DNA of 64,000 nucleotides from Nocardia niigatensis NBRC 100131 (GTDB lineage: Bacteria > Actinomycetota > Actinomycetes > Mycobacteriales > Mycobacteriaceae). The position numbers were made by a program, and so were the translations under genes. Shown here one piece after another: positions 8,347 to 16,495 of the stretch. The notes under the pieces were generated by a model that worked only from the letters and a program-made list of their open reading frames with translations, was not told where the DNA came from and did no database searches. Location: contig NZ_BAGC01000108.1 in NCBI RefSeq assembly GCF_000308655.1, forward strand, positions 58,031 through 122,030, written 5' to 3'. Every line of letters starts with the position of its first letter. Positions within the stretch are counted from its first letter, which is position 1.

Positions 8347-8829
8347 ATGCTGCACCGTTCCCGGCGCCCACGAATCGACCGGATCAACAGCGCCGTGGAC
8401 GCGCTGGAACTTCCGGAGGCGGTGTTCAAGACGTGTCCGTGGCAGCCGCGGGAACTGGTGGAAACCGGTCTGCGGCAATGGTTGCGCTGCTGCGGGGCGG
8501 CGATGCGGGACGATCGGGTGATCGGCATGCCCTCGCATGCGGTGGACGAGGCGTGGCACGGGCTCATCCTGTGCACCAAGCGGTACGCGCGGTTGTGCGA
8601 CAGCGCGTACGGCCGGTTCCTGCATCACTTCCCCGACGGCGAGGGCACAGGGTCGGGTGACCCGATGGCGGAGCAGTTGGGGCGCACGGTGGTCGCCTGG
8701 TCGTTCGTGGCGCGACCGGGCGAGGAATGCGTGCTGTGGGACCTGGATACCGTTGTGGGAGTGGACCATCCGTGGGGAATCCAGTCGGAGCGGGTCCGCT
8801 CCATCGAGGCCGCGCTACGCGCGGGCTGA
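8347..8829 (+). CDS. Conserved actinobacterial protein with a VDEAWH motif, function unknown
   Basis: A 160-residue soluble protein with the phrase MPSHAVDEAWHGLILCTKRY and a later FLHHFP. The paired His/Trp phrases recall the conserved core of plant and bacterial glycine-rich-domain proteins, and similar actinobacterial proteins often sit beside Gly/Cys-rich membrane proteins, as here. Cysteines and histidines in the core could bind a metal, but this is not shown. The frame starts at an ATG at 8347 without a strong ribosome site. Confidence 0.65.
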   Translation: MLHRSRRPRIDRINSAVDALELPEAVFKTCPWQPRELVETGLRQWLRCCGAAMRDDRVIGMPSHAVDEAWHGLILCTKRYARLCDSAYGRFLHHFPDGEGTGSGDPMAEQLGRTVVAWSFVARPGEECVLWDLDTVVGVDHPWGIQSERVRSIEAALRAG

Positions 8830-8860
8830 CCGCCACACGGTCGGGTATCGGGACAGTCGG

Positions 8861-9127
8861 CTAACCGCCGCCGCAACCACCACCCCCGCAGCCACCGCCA
8901 CCGCAGCCACTGCCGCCGCCGCACCCGCTGTGCCCACCGCCGCAGCCGTGGCCGTGGCTACCGCCACCGTCGGACCACCCGCCGCCCCCGTCGCTGCCGG
9001 CCGCCCCGTATCCCCAACTCTTGCTGCGACTTCCACGACGGCGATCGGGCTCTTTCCGGTTCGCGGCAGAAATCGTCACGGCGATCAGCGCGATCACGAT
9101 GCCAACCAGGATAATTCCGCCAACCAT
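8861..9127 (-). CDS. Small membrane protein with Gly/His/Cys-rich tail
   Basis: An 88-residue protein: one N-terminal membrane segment (residues 2-21), a basic Arg/Lys-rich linker, then a tail from about residue 45 made almost only of Gly, Cys, His and Ser, ending in repeated C-G-G-G-G units with eight Cys and three His. The tail resembles the C-terminal ends of TIGR04222-type membrane proteins, but the globular part of those is missing. It converges with the VDEAWH gene, 31 bases apart. Metal binding or cross-linking by the tail is conjecture. Confidence 0.65.
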   Translation of the reverse strand: MVGGIILVGIVIALIAVTISAANRKEPDRRRGSRSKSWGYGAAGSDGGGGWSDGGGSHGHGCGGGHSGCGGGSGCGGGGCGGGGCGGG

Positions 9128-9218
9128 CGTCGGCCTCCTCCCCCGCCTCGCGGCCCCTACCGCGAGGTATAGCCGAAAGCTACGCCGGGAAGAATCGGTC
9201 CGACAAACCCATTTTCTG

Positions 9219-9245
9219 GGGGGCTCATCACCGGTGTGAGCCCCC
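9219..9245 (-). terminator. Terminator of the ephD operon
   Basis: A nine-base-pair perfect stem (GGGGGCTCA with TGAGCCCCC) around a nine-base loop that is itself nearly palindromic (CACCGGTG). It begins 18 bases after the stop of the minus-strand gene ending at 9263 and is followed by a short A/T-rich stretch on that strand. Confidence 0.65.
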
Positions 9246-9262
9246 GCCGAAATGGGTACCTC

Positions 9263-11029
9263 CTACGTCAGTTTCACGCGGGCCGCGAAGAAGCGGGCCA
9301 CCGCCGGGGCGAAACGGTTGAAGCGGTACTGCAGCCAGGCTTCCGGGGTCACCGGGACGACGTCGCGGCCCTGCTCGACGGCCTTGACGATCTGATCGGC
9401 GACCTTCTCGGGGCCGTAGCGGCGAGCGGCGTAGAGCTTGTCGTAACGCTGCTGCTTGGCGGCCTCTTCGTCGGCGGAGACACCCGAGAAGCGGGTGGTG
9501 GCAACGATATTGGTGTGCACGATGCCGGGGCAGATGGTGTGCACGCCGATGCCCTGTCCGGCCAGTTCGGCGCGCAGGCAGTCGGAGAACATGAAGACCG
9601 CGGACTTCGAGGTCGAGTAGGCGGCGAAGCCACGCTGCGGGGTGTAGGCGGCCATCGAGGACAGGTTGACGATGTTGCCGCCGAGGCCGCGGTCGGCCAT
9701 GGCCTTGCCGAAGGCGCGGCAGCCGTTGATGACGCCGTGCAGGTTGATGTCGAGGACCCGGTTGAATTCGGCCGCGGGAGTGTCGAAGAAGTCGCCCGCC
9801 GCGCCGACACCGGCATTGTTGATCAGGATGTCGGGCACCCCGTGCGCGGCGATGACGGCGGCGGCGTGCTCGGCGACGGCGTCCTCGCTGGAGACGTCGA
9901 GCTGGTAGGCGTGCGCGGTACCGCCCTCGGCGGCAATGAGATCCGCGGTCTCCTTGGCCGAGTCCACATTGATGTCGGAGAGCACGACCTCCGCGCCCTT
10001 GCGGGCGAACGCGAGCGCCGTCTCGCGCCCGATGCCGCTACCGCCGCCGGTGATCACCAGCAGCTGGTGCTCGAAAGGCCGCTGCTCCCGGCCGACTTCG
10101 GCACGGCGAAGCGTCCGCGGCCTCTCCCCGGTGCGCAGCGAGTCGATGAGTTCGGCGGTGGAGGTAGCGAGCAGTTCCGGGTGCGAGAACGGCAGCCAGT
10201 GCCCGCCGCCGACCTCGCGCCGGTACAGGTTGGGCGCCCAGTCCTTGGTGTCGTCGTAGCCGGCGGGCCGCACCGCGACATCGCGGCGCGCGATGATCAG
10301 CTGCACCGGCACCTCGGTGCGGCGCTCGCGCGGATCCCCCAGGCGCTGCAGGATATTGGCGCGGTAGATGCGCATGCCGTCGAAGAAGTCACGTCGGAAC
10401 TCCGGTCCGAGCTTGATGTTGTCCGGCGAGGTCTCGTTCATCAGCCCGACGAAACGCGACCACATCTTCTCGGTGCCCAGCGGCTTGAGCACCACGCGCG
10501 GCACGCCCGGGGTCATGAACAGCCCGGTGTACATGGAGGACAGCAGCTGGGTGAACGGCCCCCACACCTTGCCGCGCGACAGGCTCGACCGCACCCACGC
10601 GCCGAGGTGGTCCAGGTTGGGCCCGGATACCGAGGTGAAGGAGGCGACCCGCCCGGCGGCCTGCGGCTCGCAGACGGCCTCCCACATCTCCACCGAACCC
10701 CAGTCGTGGGCCAGGATGTGCACGGGCGCATCGGGACTCACCGCGTCGGCGACGGCGAAGAAGTCGGCGGCGAAGTGCTCGAGCCGGTAGTCCTCGGTGC
10801 GGTCGGTGCGGGTGGAGCGGCCGTGCCCGCGGGTGTCGTAGGTGACCACGTGGAAGCGGTCGGCCAGCAGCGGCACCACCCGGTCCCACAGGTGGTTGTC
10901 GTCGGGCCAGCCGTGCACCAGCACGATGGTCTCGGCGGAGGGCTCACCGTATTCGTAGACGGCGATGTCGAATTCGCCGCTGCGCACCAGGCGTTCGGCG
11001 GCGGAGATGACGGTGGGGTGATCGGTCAC
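9263..11029 (-). CDS. EphD-like fusion: alpha/beta hydrolase plus short-chain dehydrogenase
   Basis: A 588-residue two-domain enzyme. Residues 1-300 form an alpha/beta hydrolase like epoxide hydrolases, with oxyanion motif HGWPDD and nucleophile Asp109 in HILAHDWGS. Residues from about 315 form a classical SDR with TGGGSGIG, NNAG and the YSTSK active site. This is the architecture of mycobacterial EphD. The GTG start at 11029 has a GAGGAGAAG site. It is the last gene of the operon with the reductase and di-iron protein, suggesting it processes an oxidised lipid product. Confidence 0.9.
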   Translation of the reverse strand: MTDHPTVISAAERLVRSGEFDIAVYEYGEPSAETIVLVHGWPDDNHLWDRVVPLLADRFHVVTYDTRGHGRSTRTDRTEDYRLEHFAADFFAVADAVSPDAPVHILAHDWGSVEMWEAVCEPQAAGRVASFTSVSGPNLDHLGAWVRSSLSRGKVWGPFTQLLSSMYTGLFMTPGVPRVVLKPLGTEKMWSRFVGLMNETSPDNIKLGPEFRRDFFDGMRIYRANILQRLGDPRERRTEVPVQLIIARRDVAVRPAGYDDTKDWAPNLYRREVGGGHWLPFSHPELLATSTAELIDSLRTGERPRTLRRAEVGREQRPFEHQLLVITGGGSGIGRETALAFARKGAEVVLSDINVDSAKETADLIAAEGGTAHAYQLDVSSEDAVAEHAAAVIAAHGVPDILINNAGVGAAGDFFDTPAAEFNRVLDINLHGVINGCRAFGKAMADRGLGGNIVNLSSMAAYTPQRGFAAYSTSKSAVFMFSDCLRAELAGQGIGVHTICPGIVHTNIVATTRFSGVSADEEAAKQQRYDKLYAARRYGPEKVADQIVKAVEQGRDVVPVTPEAWLQYRFNRFAPAVARFFAARVKLT

Positions 11030-11055
11030 GATCTTCTCCTCATTGAGAGACGGCG

Positions 11056-12165
11056 CTAGATGTCCAGCACCAAACGGTCCCCGCCGCAACGGGATACACA
11101 GATGAGCATGTCGCCGGCCGCGCGCTCGGCGTCGGTGAGCACGGTGTCGCGATGGTCGACCTCGCCGGAGCGCACCCGCACCACGCAGGTACGGCAGAAA
11201 CCCTGCCGGCACGAATACGACGAGTCGGGACGGGCTTTGAGCACTTCCTCGAGCACCGACTTGTCGGCGGGCACGTCGATGACCTCGCCGGTGCGGGCCA
11301 GCTCCACCCGGAAGGCGGTGCCGTTCACCACCGGCGGTGGCGAGAAGCGCTCGGAATACAGTTCCACGCCGGGCATCTCACGCACGGCGTCGGCGATGAT
11401 CTGGGTCATCACGACCGGCCCGCAGCAGTAGACGGAGGTGTCGGGACCCACGCCGGGCAGCAGGTCCGCGGCGCTGGGAATGCCGTGCTCGTCGTCGGTG
11501 CGCACGGTCACGCGCGAGCCGAACGACTCCACCTCCGGCAGGAACGGAATGGTGTCGCGGGATCGCCCGGCGTACACCATGCTCCACTCCACGCCCAGCC
11601 GGTCGGCCATCCGGATCATGGGCAGGATCGGCGTGATGCCGATGCCGCCCGCCACGAAATGCACTCGGGCGGCCGAGGATCCGTAGCCCGGCAGCACGAA
11701 CGGGAAGGCGTTGCGCGGCCCCCGCACGGTGACCTGGGTGCCCACGGCGAGCTCCCCGTACACCTCGAGCGAGCCGCCGTTGCCGTCCGGAATACGCCGC
11801 ACCGCAACGCGATACGCGTGCCGGTCGGCCGGATCGCCGCACAGCGAGTACTGCCGCACCTTCCCCGAGGGCAATTCGAGATCCAGGTGCGCGCCGGGCC
11901 GCCATTCGGGCAGCGCCCGACCATCGGGCGCGGTCATCAACAGGCCGATCACGTCGGTGTCGTGGGCCTCGACCCGGCGCTCGGCCACCACCAGCGGGAT
12001 CCGCCAGTCGTTCACCCGCACATCGGGTTCACGCCGGTTCACGAAAGTGGTCCAGCGCAAACGGCTTTCGGCGATGAAGTCCAGTACCCGGGTGGTCCGG
12101 TCCGCGCGCCCCTTACCGAACAGGTCCTGTGGCGCTGCTACCGGAACAGGTCGGATCGCGCTCAC
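11056..12165 (-). CDS. PDR/VanB-type FMN and 2Fe-2S oxidoreductase
   Basis: A 369-residue electron-transfer protein of the phthalate dioxygenase reductase class. Residues 60-160 form the flavin domain (RQYSLCGD near 105), residues 165-265 the nucleotide domain (GGIGITPILPM, CCGP), and residues 285-369 a plant-type ferredoxin with Cys319, Cys324, Cys327 and Cys356. Such proteins pass electrons from NAD(P)H to an oxygenase. The GTG start at 12165 overlaps the stop of the di-iron gene as GTGA, so the two are translationally coupled and probably partners. Confidence 0.92.
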   Translation of the reverse strand: MSAIRPVPVAAPQDLFGKGRADRTTRVLDFIAESRLRWTTFVNRREPDVRVNDWRIPLVVAERRVEAHDTDVIGLLMTAPDGRALPEWRPGAHLDLELPSGKVRQYSLCGDPADRHAYRVAVRRIPDGNGGSLEVYGELAVGTQVTVRGPRNAFPFVLPGYGSSAARVHFVAGGIGITPILPMIRMADRLGVEWSMVYAGRSRDTIPFLPEVESFGSRVTVRTDDEHGIPSAADLLPGVGPDTSVYCCGPVVMTQIIADAVREMPGVELYSERFSPPPVVNGTAFRVELARTGEVIDVPADKSVLEEVLKARPDSSYSCRQGFCRTCVVRVRSGEVDHRDTVLTDAERAAGDMLICVSRCGGDRLVLDI

Positions 12166-13067
12166 GAGGCCAGCGCCCGGGCGGCCGGGGACTGCGCCAG
12201 GTAGGCGATCGCCTGCGCGGTCGAGCCGACACCCTCGGGGCTGTAGCCCGGCTTGAAGGTGGACAGCGCGCTCACCAGCAGCGACGGGATCCCGGGCACG
12301 GAACCGCGCCACATGGCCGCGAAGATCCGCCCGACCAGCATCGGGTAGCGATGGTTGGGCAGCGACGGGTCGGCGTGCACCAGGAACTTGGTGCCGCGCA
12401 ACAGCAGGGCGATGAAGATCGGGAACACCATCAGCATGAGCGCCCCGCGGCGCAGATAGCCGACCTCGAAGTACTCGGCCACGTCATGGGCGACCATGCG
12501 GTGCTCGACCTCTTCGGCGCCGTGCCAGCGGAACAGGTCCAGCATCTGCGGGTCGGCGTCGAACTGCTCGAGGTCGGCGTTGATGACCCAGTCGCCGAGG
12601 AAGGCGAAGAAGTGCTCGAGCGCGGCGATGACGCCGAGCCGCTCGACCAGTTGCTGCTGCAGCGCGGCCGGGGTGCCTTCGGTGCGCGGGCCCAGGGTTT
12701 TACGGAAGAGGAATTCCGCCTGCCGCACATAGGGTTCCACGTCGATGCCGTGCGCCTCGAGCACCGCTTCGAGCGCGCCGTGGTGGCTTTCGGCGTGCAT
12801 GGACTCCTGGCCGATGAAGCCGATCATGGCCTCGCGCAGCTTCTCGTCCTTGACCAGTTCGAGGGCCTCGCCGAAGGTCACCAGGAACATGCGCTCACCT
12901 TCGGGCAGCAGCATGCTAAGAGCATTGAGGACGTGCGAGGCGATCGGTTCCTGCTTCAACCAGACCGGTTCGGTCCGCGACCAATCGAACTGCACATTCC
13001 GGGCATGCAGGGCTACCTCTCCGGGTTCGGTCACCGGTCGGCGGCCCAGCTTCGGAAGTAGCTTCAT
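12162..13067 (-). CDS. PF10118 metal-dependent hydrolase family protein; ferritin-like di-iron motif
   Basis: A 301-residue protein of the family usually labelled predicted metal-dependent hydrolase. Its helices carry Glu58, Glu88-x-x-His91, Glu151 and Glu186-x-x-His189, the ligand order of ferritin-like di-iron carboxylate oxygenases. A hydrophobic patch near residues 205-225 may touch the membrane. It is first in an operon with a ferredoxin-type reductase and EphD, which suits an oxygenase better than a hydrolase; this is inference. The ATG at 13067 follows a CAGGAG site. Substrate is unknown, perhaps a fatty acyl chain. Confidence 0.8.
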   Translation of the reverse strand: MKLLPKLGRRPVTEPGEVALHARNVQFDWSRTEPVWLKQEPIASHVLNALSMLLPEGERMFLVTFGEALELVKDEKLREAMIGFIGQESMHAESHHGALEAVLEAHGIDVEPYVRQAEFLFRKTLGPRTEGTPAALQQQLVERLGVIAALEHFFAFLGDWVINADLEQFDADPQMLDLFRWHGAEEVEHRMVAHDVAEYFEVGYLRRGALMLMVFPIFIALLLRGTKFLVHADPSLPNHRYPMLVGRIFAAMWRGSVPGIPSLLVSALSTFKPGYSPEGVGSTAQAIAYLAQSPAARALAS

Positions 13068-13165
13068 CGGTACTCCTGGTCTCAATATCGCGTTTGCTGC
13101 GTGAGCGTAGCAATATTCTACCTATGTATGAAACCAGGAGTTACACCTAGATTTTTCGGCCTCGG

Positions 13166-15121
13166 TCAGCTATCGACGTGCACATGCGGCCGCTGCGACC
13201 GCCGCGGAATCGCCCGGCGCAGGATCTCGCGAGTGACCGGCGCCACCTCGCCCTCACCGAAGAACATGAAGCGCATCAGGTTCATGAGCGGATTGCCCTC
13301 GGTCCACTCGAAGTACACATGCGGGCATTCACCGGTGCGGTCGCGGATCGCGATCAGGATCGAGGCGATGCAGTTCGGCACGGCCGCGGCCTCGACGGTG
13401 AGGATGTGGTAATCCTCCACGTTGACCTCGGTCACGTGCAGTTCGGTGCTGAACTCCGACGGGTCCTTGACGATGACCTCGAGGAAGAGGATCGGCTCCG
13501 TCTCGGGGATGTGACTCTCGCGACGCTGGTCGGCTTCCTTCTCCGCGTACTCCTCGGGCGAACGCCCATCGGTGATGTCGTGGGTGACGATGCGGATCTC
13601 GCCGCGCTCGGCCAGCTGATCGATCATCCGGCAGGCCTTCTCGTCGAAGATCACCTCGACGGATCGCAGCTCGAAAGCCCGGCGAACCCGAGAGGCGAAC
13701 GACACCACCATGATCGCCACCACGAAAAGGATGGCCAGGTGCAGACCGGCCGGCTTCTCGATGATGTTGTCGATCGTGGTGTAGACGAAGATCAGCGACA
13801 CCACGCCGAAGCCCAGCACGCGCGTGTGCTGCTTCTTACGCCGGGCCGAGATCGTCACGGCCACCGCAGCGGAGGTGATGAGCACCAGCACACCGGTCGC
13901 GTAGGCCGCGCCCTGGGCGTCCACGCTGGCATCGAAGTACCAGGTGATACCGAAGGACACGAGCGCGAAAACCAGGGTCAGCGGCCGGGTCTGCCGCGCC
14001 CACTCCGGAGCCATGCCGAAGCGCGGCAGGTAGCGCGGCACCAGGTTGAGCAGGCCCGCCATGGCCGAGGCACCCGCGAACCACAGGATGGCGATGGTAC
14101 TGACGTCGTAGACCGTGCCGAACGCATTGCCCAGATACTCGTGCGCCAGATAGGCCAGCGCGCGGCCGTTCGCCTGCCCGCCCTCCTCGAACTCCTTCTC
14201 CGGAATGAGGATGGTGGTGATGAAGCTGGTGACGATGAGGAACCCGCTCATGATGACCGCGGCGGTGGTCAGCAGCTTGCGGGTGCCGTTGATCCGGGTG
14301 CGGGGATATTCCTTGGAATCGGCCGGATTGCCCTTGATCTGCGGCATGACCGCGACCCCGGTCTCGAAACCGGACAGACCCAGCGCCAGCTTCGGGAAGA
14401 CCAGCAGGGCCACGCCGATCATGGCGAAGATATTGCCGTGTTTGGCTGTCAGCAGATGCGACCAGTCGGTGACCAGGTGCGGCGCCTGCAGCACTTTCGC
14501 GATGCCGACCACGGCGACAACCAGATTCAGCGCCAGATACGCGCCGACCAGCCCGACCGCGATGCCGATGGCCTCACTGAATCCCTTGAGGAACACCGCG
14601 GCCAGCAACGCCAGCAGGACCAGCGTGATGGTCATGTTCTGGTTCTGCAGTAACGACGGAACATACGGGTTCTCGACGATGTGCGCTGCACCGTCTGCGG
14701 CCGAGAGCGTCATGGTGATGGTGAAGTCGGTGGCCGCGAAGCCCAGCAGCACCAGAATGGAGACCTTGCCCCACCAGCTCGGCATGAACTTGGCGAACAT
14801 GGCGATCGAGCCGCCACCGTCATGACTTTCCCGGGCCACGCGACGGTAGACCGGCAATGCGCCCAGCAGGGTGAGGGCCACCAGCACGATGGTCGCCAGC
14901 GGCGACAGCACACCTGCGGCGAGCGCCGCGATGCCGGGCTGATAACCCAGTGTCGAGAAGTAGTCGACACCGGTCAGGCACATCACCTTCCACCAGGAAT
15001 GCTGATGCTCCTTGGGAGGCTTCTTGGCCATCGGGCCCGGGATCTGCGAGTAGTGCTCCCCGGCGTCTTCCAATAGCCAGTTCGCGAATCGCGAGCGCGG
15101 CCGAACGTCGGTCGTGGTCAA
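13166..15121 (-). CDS. APC family permease (amino acid transporter type)
   Basis: A 651-residue transporter. About twelve membrane helices fill residues 50-475, starting with the cytoplasmic phrase WWKVMCLTGVDYFSTLGYQP typical of large actinobacterial APC permeases. A soluble C-terminal domain of about 165 residues follows, longer than in standard APC carriers and likely regulatory. The TTG start at 15121 follows a strong GGGGAGGA site. Substrate cannot be read from sequence. It is monocistronic, separated from the upstream amidase gene by a terminator. Confidence 0.85.
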   Translation of the reverse strand: MTTTDVRPRSRFANWLLEDAGEHYSQIPGPMAKKPPKEHQHSWWKVMCLTGVDYFSTLGYQPGIAALAAGVLSPLATIVLVALTLLGALPVYRRVARESHDGGGSIAMFAKFMPSWWGKVSILVLLGFAATDFTITMTLSAADGAAHIVENPYVPSLLQNQNMTITLVLLALLAAVFLKGFSEAIGIAVGLVGAYLALNLVVAVVGIAKVLQAPHLVTDWSHLLTAKHGNIFAMIGVALLVFPKLALGLSGFETGVAVMPQIKGNPADSKEYPRTRINGTRKLLTTAAVIMSGFLIVTSFITTILIPEKEFEEGGQANGRALAYLAHEYLGNAFGTVYDVSTIAILWFAGASAMAGLLNLVPRYLPRFGMAPEWARQTRPLTLVFALVSFGITWYFDASVDAQGAAYATGVLVLITSAAVAVTISARRKKQHTRVLGFGVVSLIFVYTTIDNIIEKPAGLHLAILFVVAIMVVSFASRVRRAFELRSVEVIFDEKACRMIDQLAERGEIRIVTHDITDGRSPEEYAEKEADQRRESHIPETEPILFLEVIVKDPSEFSTELHVTEVNVEDYHILTVEAAAVPNCIASILIAIRDRTGECPHVYFEWTEGNPLMNLMRFMFFGEGEVAPVTREILRRAIPRRSQRPHVHVDS

Positions 15122-15188
15122 GGAGTCCTCCCCGGAACTCTGCTGGTCCGGTTTCCCGAAATTATGCCGTAAATGACGTGACGAATGT

Positions 15189-15230
15189 ACTCACGGCAAA
15201 CCGGGCACAGACAGTGCCCGCGCCGTGAGT
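15189..15230 (-). terminator. Two-part hairpin terminator after the amidase gene
   Basis: An outer nine-base-pair perfect stem (ACTCACGGC with GCCGTGAGT) encloses an inner six-base-pair stem (GGGCAC with GTGCCC). It lies 17 bases downstream of the amidase stop codon on the minus strand and upstream of the permease gene. Confidence 0.65.
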
Positions 15231-15246
15231 CGTTCAGCCTGGTGTG

Positions 15247-16038
15247 CTAGCCCAGATAGGCCGCGATGGCATTGGCGATGGCCTGCGCGAATCGCGCGCG
15301 GCCATCCGGTGATTCGATGACCGCGGCGTCGCCGGGATCTCGCATATTGCCGCACTCGACGAGGGCGGTCGGGCGCTCGGAGAAGTTCAGCCCGGCCAGA
15401 TCTGCGCGCGGGTTCAACCCGTCCGAGCCGACGTAGGTGGAGGTGGTGAAGCCCGCGCCGGCCATGGTGTCGCGCAGGGCGGTGGCCAGCCGCACCGACG
15501 GCCCGGACTGGGCGTCGTTGAGCGCTGGCGAGGAGTAGGCGACGTGGAAGCCGTGGGCGCCCGCGGGCGCGCCATCGGCGTGAATGGAGACCACGGCCGC
15601 CGCGCCGACCCGATTGCCGAGGGTGCCGCGGTCGTTCACGCACGGGCCGACGCCGGTGTCGCTGTCGCGGCTCATGATCACCTGGTAGCCGCGGGCGCTG
15701 AGCAGGTCGCGCACGCGCTGGGCCACATCCCAATTGAATTCGTGCTCGGTGTAACCGTCGTCACCGCTGGTGCCGGTGGTGTTGCAGGGCTTCATGCCGC
15801 CGCGACCGTCTGGCACCTGGGCATTGATCTCGTCGCTGTGCGCCGCGCCGCCGCCGTTGTGGCCGGGATCGAGGACGACCGTCTGGCCGGCGATCGGAAA
15901 CAGCGGGCGGGCAGGAGATTCCGGCGCCGGGCGCGCGAGCGACCCCGAAACCGGTGCGGCGGCGATGCTCTGGCCGCTGCCCGCGATCAGCAGGGCGCCG
16001 CAGAGGGCCGCCAGGGACTTCCAGGTTCGGTGTCGCAC
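15247..16038 (-). CDS. Secreted N-acetylmuramoyl-L-alanine amidase (Ami1/Rv3717-like)
   Basis: A 263-residue zinc amidase that would cut the bond between muramic acid and the peptide stem of peptidoglycan. An N-terminal signal peptide (about residues 1-27, ending AAA) is followed by an Amidase_3 domain with metal ligands in LDPGHNGG, the Glu of YTEHEFN and the His of VSIHAD, and the catalytic Glu of LVECGN. Two central cysteines fit a disulfide. Length and lack of a wall-binding domain match mycobacterial Ami1. The start is GTG at 16038. Confidence 0.92.
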   Translation of the reverse strand: MRHRTWKSLAALCGALLIAGSGQSIAAAPVSGSLARPAPESPARPLFPIAGQTVVLDPGHNGGGAAHSDEINAQVPDGRGGMKPCNTTGTSGDDGYTEHEFNWDVAQRVRDLLSARGYQVIMSRDSDTGVGPCVNDRGTLGNRVGAAAVVSIHADGAPAGAHGFHVAYSSPALNDAQSGPSVRLATALRDTMAGAGFTTSTYVGSDGLNPRADLAGLNFSERPTALVECGNMRDPGDAAVIESPDGRARFAQAIANAIAAYLG

Positions 16039-16075
16039 GGGACAAACGATAACGGTTGAATCACGAACAGGTAAG

Positions 16076-16495
16076 TCAGTGTTCGAGTTTGCGCAGCAGT
16101 TCGTGGAGTGCGCGCAGGTCGGCGGGGTTCAGGGCGGCCAATTCCGCGGGCGCCGGGTCCGGCGTGGCGAGCGCCTCGGCCAGCACCTCCTGCCCTGCAC
16201 GGGTGAGCGAGATGAGTTTGCAGCGCCGATTGGCCGGGTCGATCTCGCGGATCACCAGGCCGCGCTCCTCGAGATCGTTGACCACGACCGTGGTGGCCGG
16301 GGCGTCCATGGTGGCCGCCCGGGCCAGCTCCTTCGCGGTGAGCGGGCCCGGCAGCAGCCGGCGCAGGATGCGAATCCGGCTGAACGGCATGCCGGTTCGC
16401 TCCACCACCGCCCGCTTCCAGCCGTCGCGGGTGTCCATCACCAGGTGGGTGAGCTGGCGCCAGACCACATCGGTCGTGGGCGTGTCATCCGGCAT
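16076..16495 (-). CDS. MarR family transcriptional regulator
   Basis: A 139-residue winged-helix regulator: dimerisation helices at both ends and a DNA-binding core around LTAKELARAATMDAPATTV with the wing NDLEERGLVIREIDPANRR. The ATG at 16495 overlaps the end of the MFS gene by 11 bases, so the two are cotranscribed and probably coupled. It is expected to repress the pair by binding the palindrome at the MFS start and to release on binding a toxic compound. The last gene of the unit. Confidence 0.92.
   Translation of the reverse strand: MPDDTPTTDVVWRQLTHLVMDTRDGWKRAVVERTGMPFSRIRILRRLLPGPLTAKELARAATMDAPATTVVVNDLEERGLVIREIDPANRRCKLISLTRAGQEVLAEALATPDPAPAELAALNPADLRALHELLRKLEH

Noticed and set aside
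8880..9020. Possible short tandem repeat or CRISPR-like array in the GCC-rich tract
   Set aside because: The periodicity comes from Gly and Cys codons in the tail of the small membrane protein; there are no spacers.
9236..11059. A 607-residue open frame on the plus strand opposite ephD
   Set aside because: Gly/Val/Asp/Glu-rich without domains; the other strand encodes a clear EphD-type enzyme with catalytic motifs and a good ribosome site.
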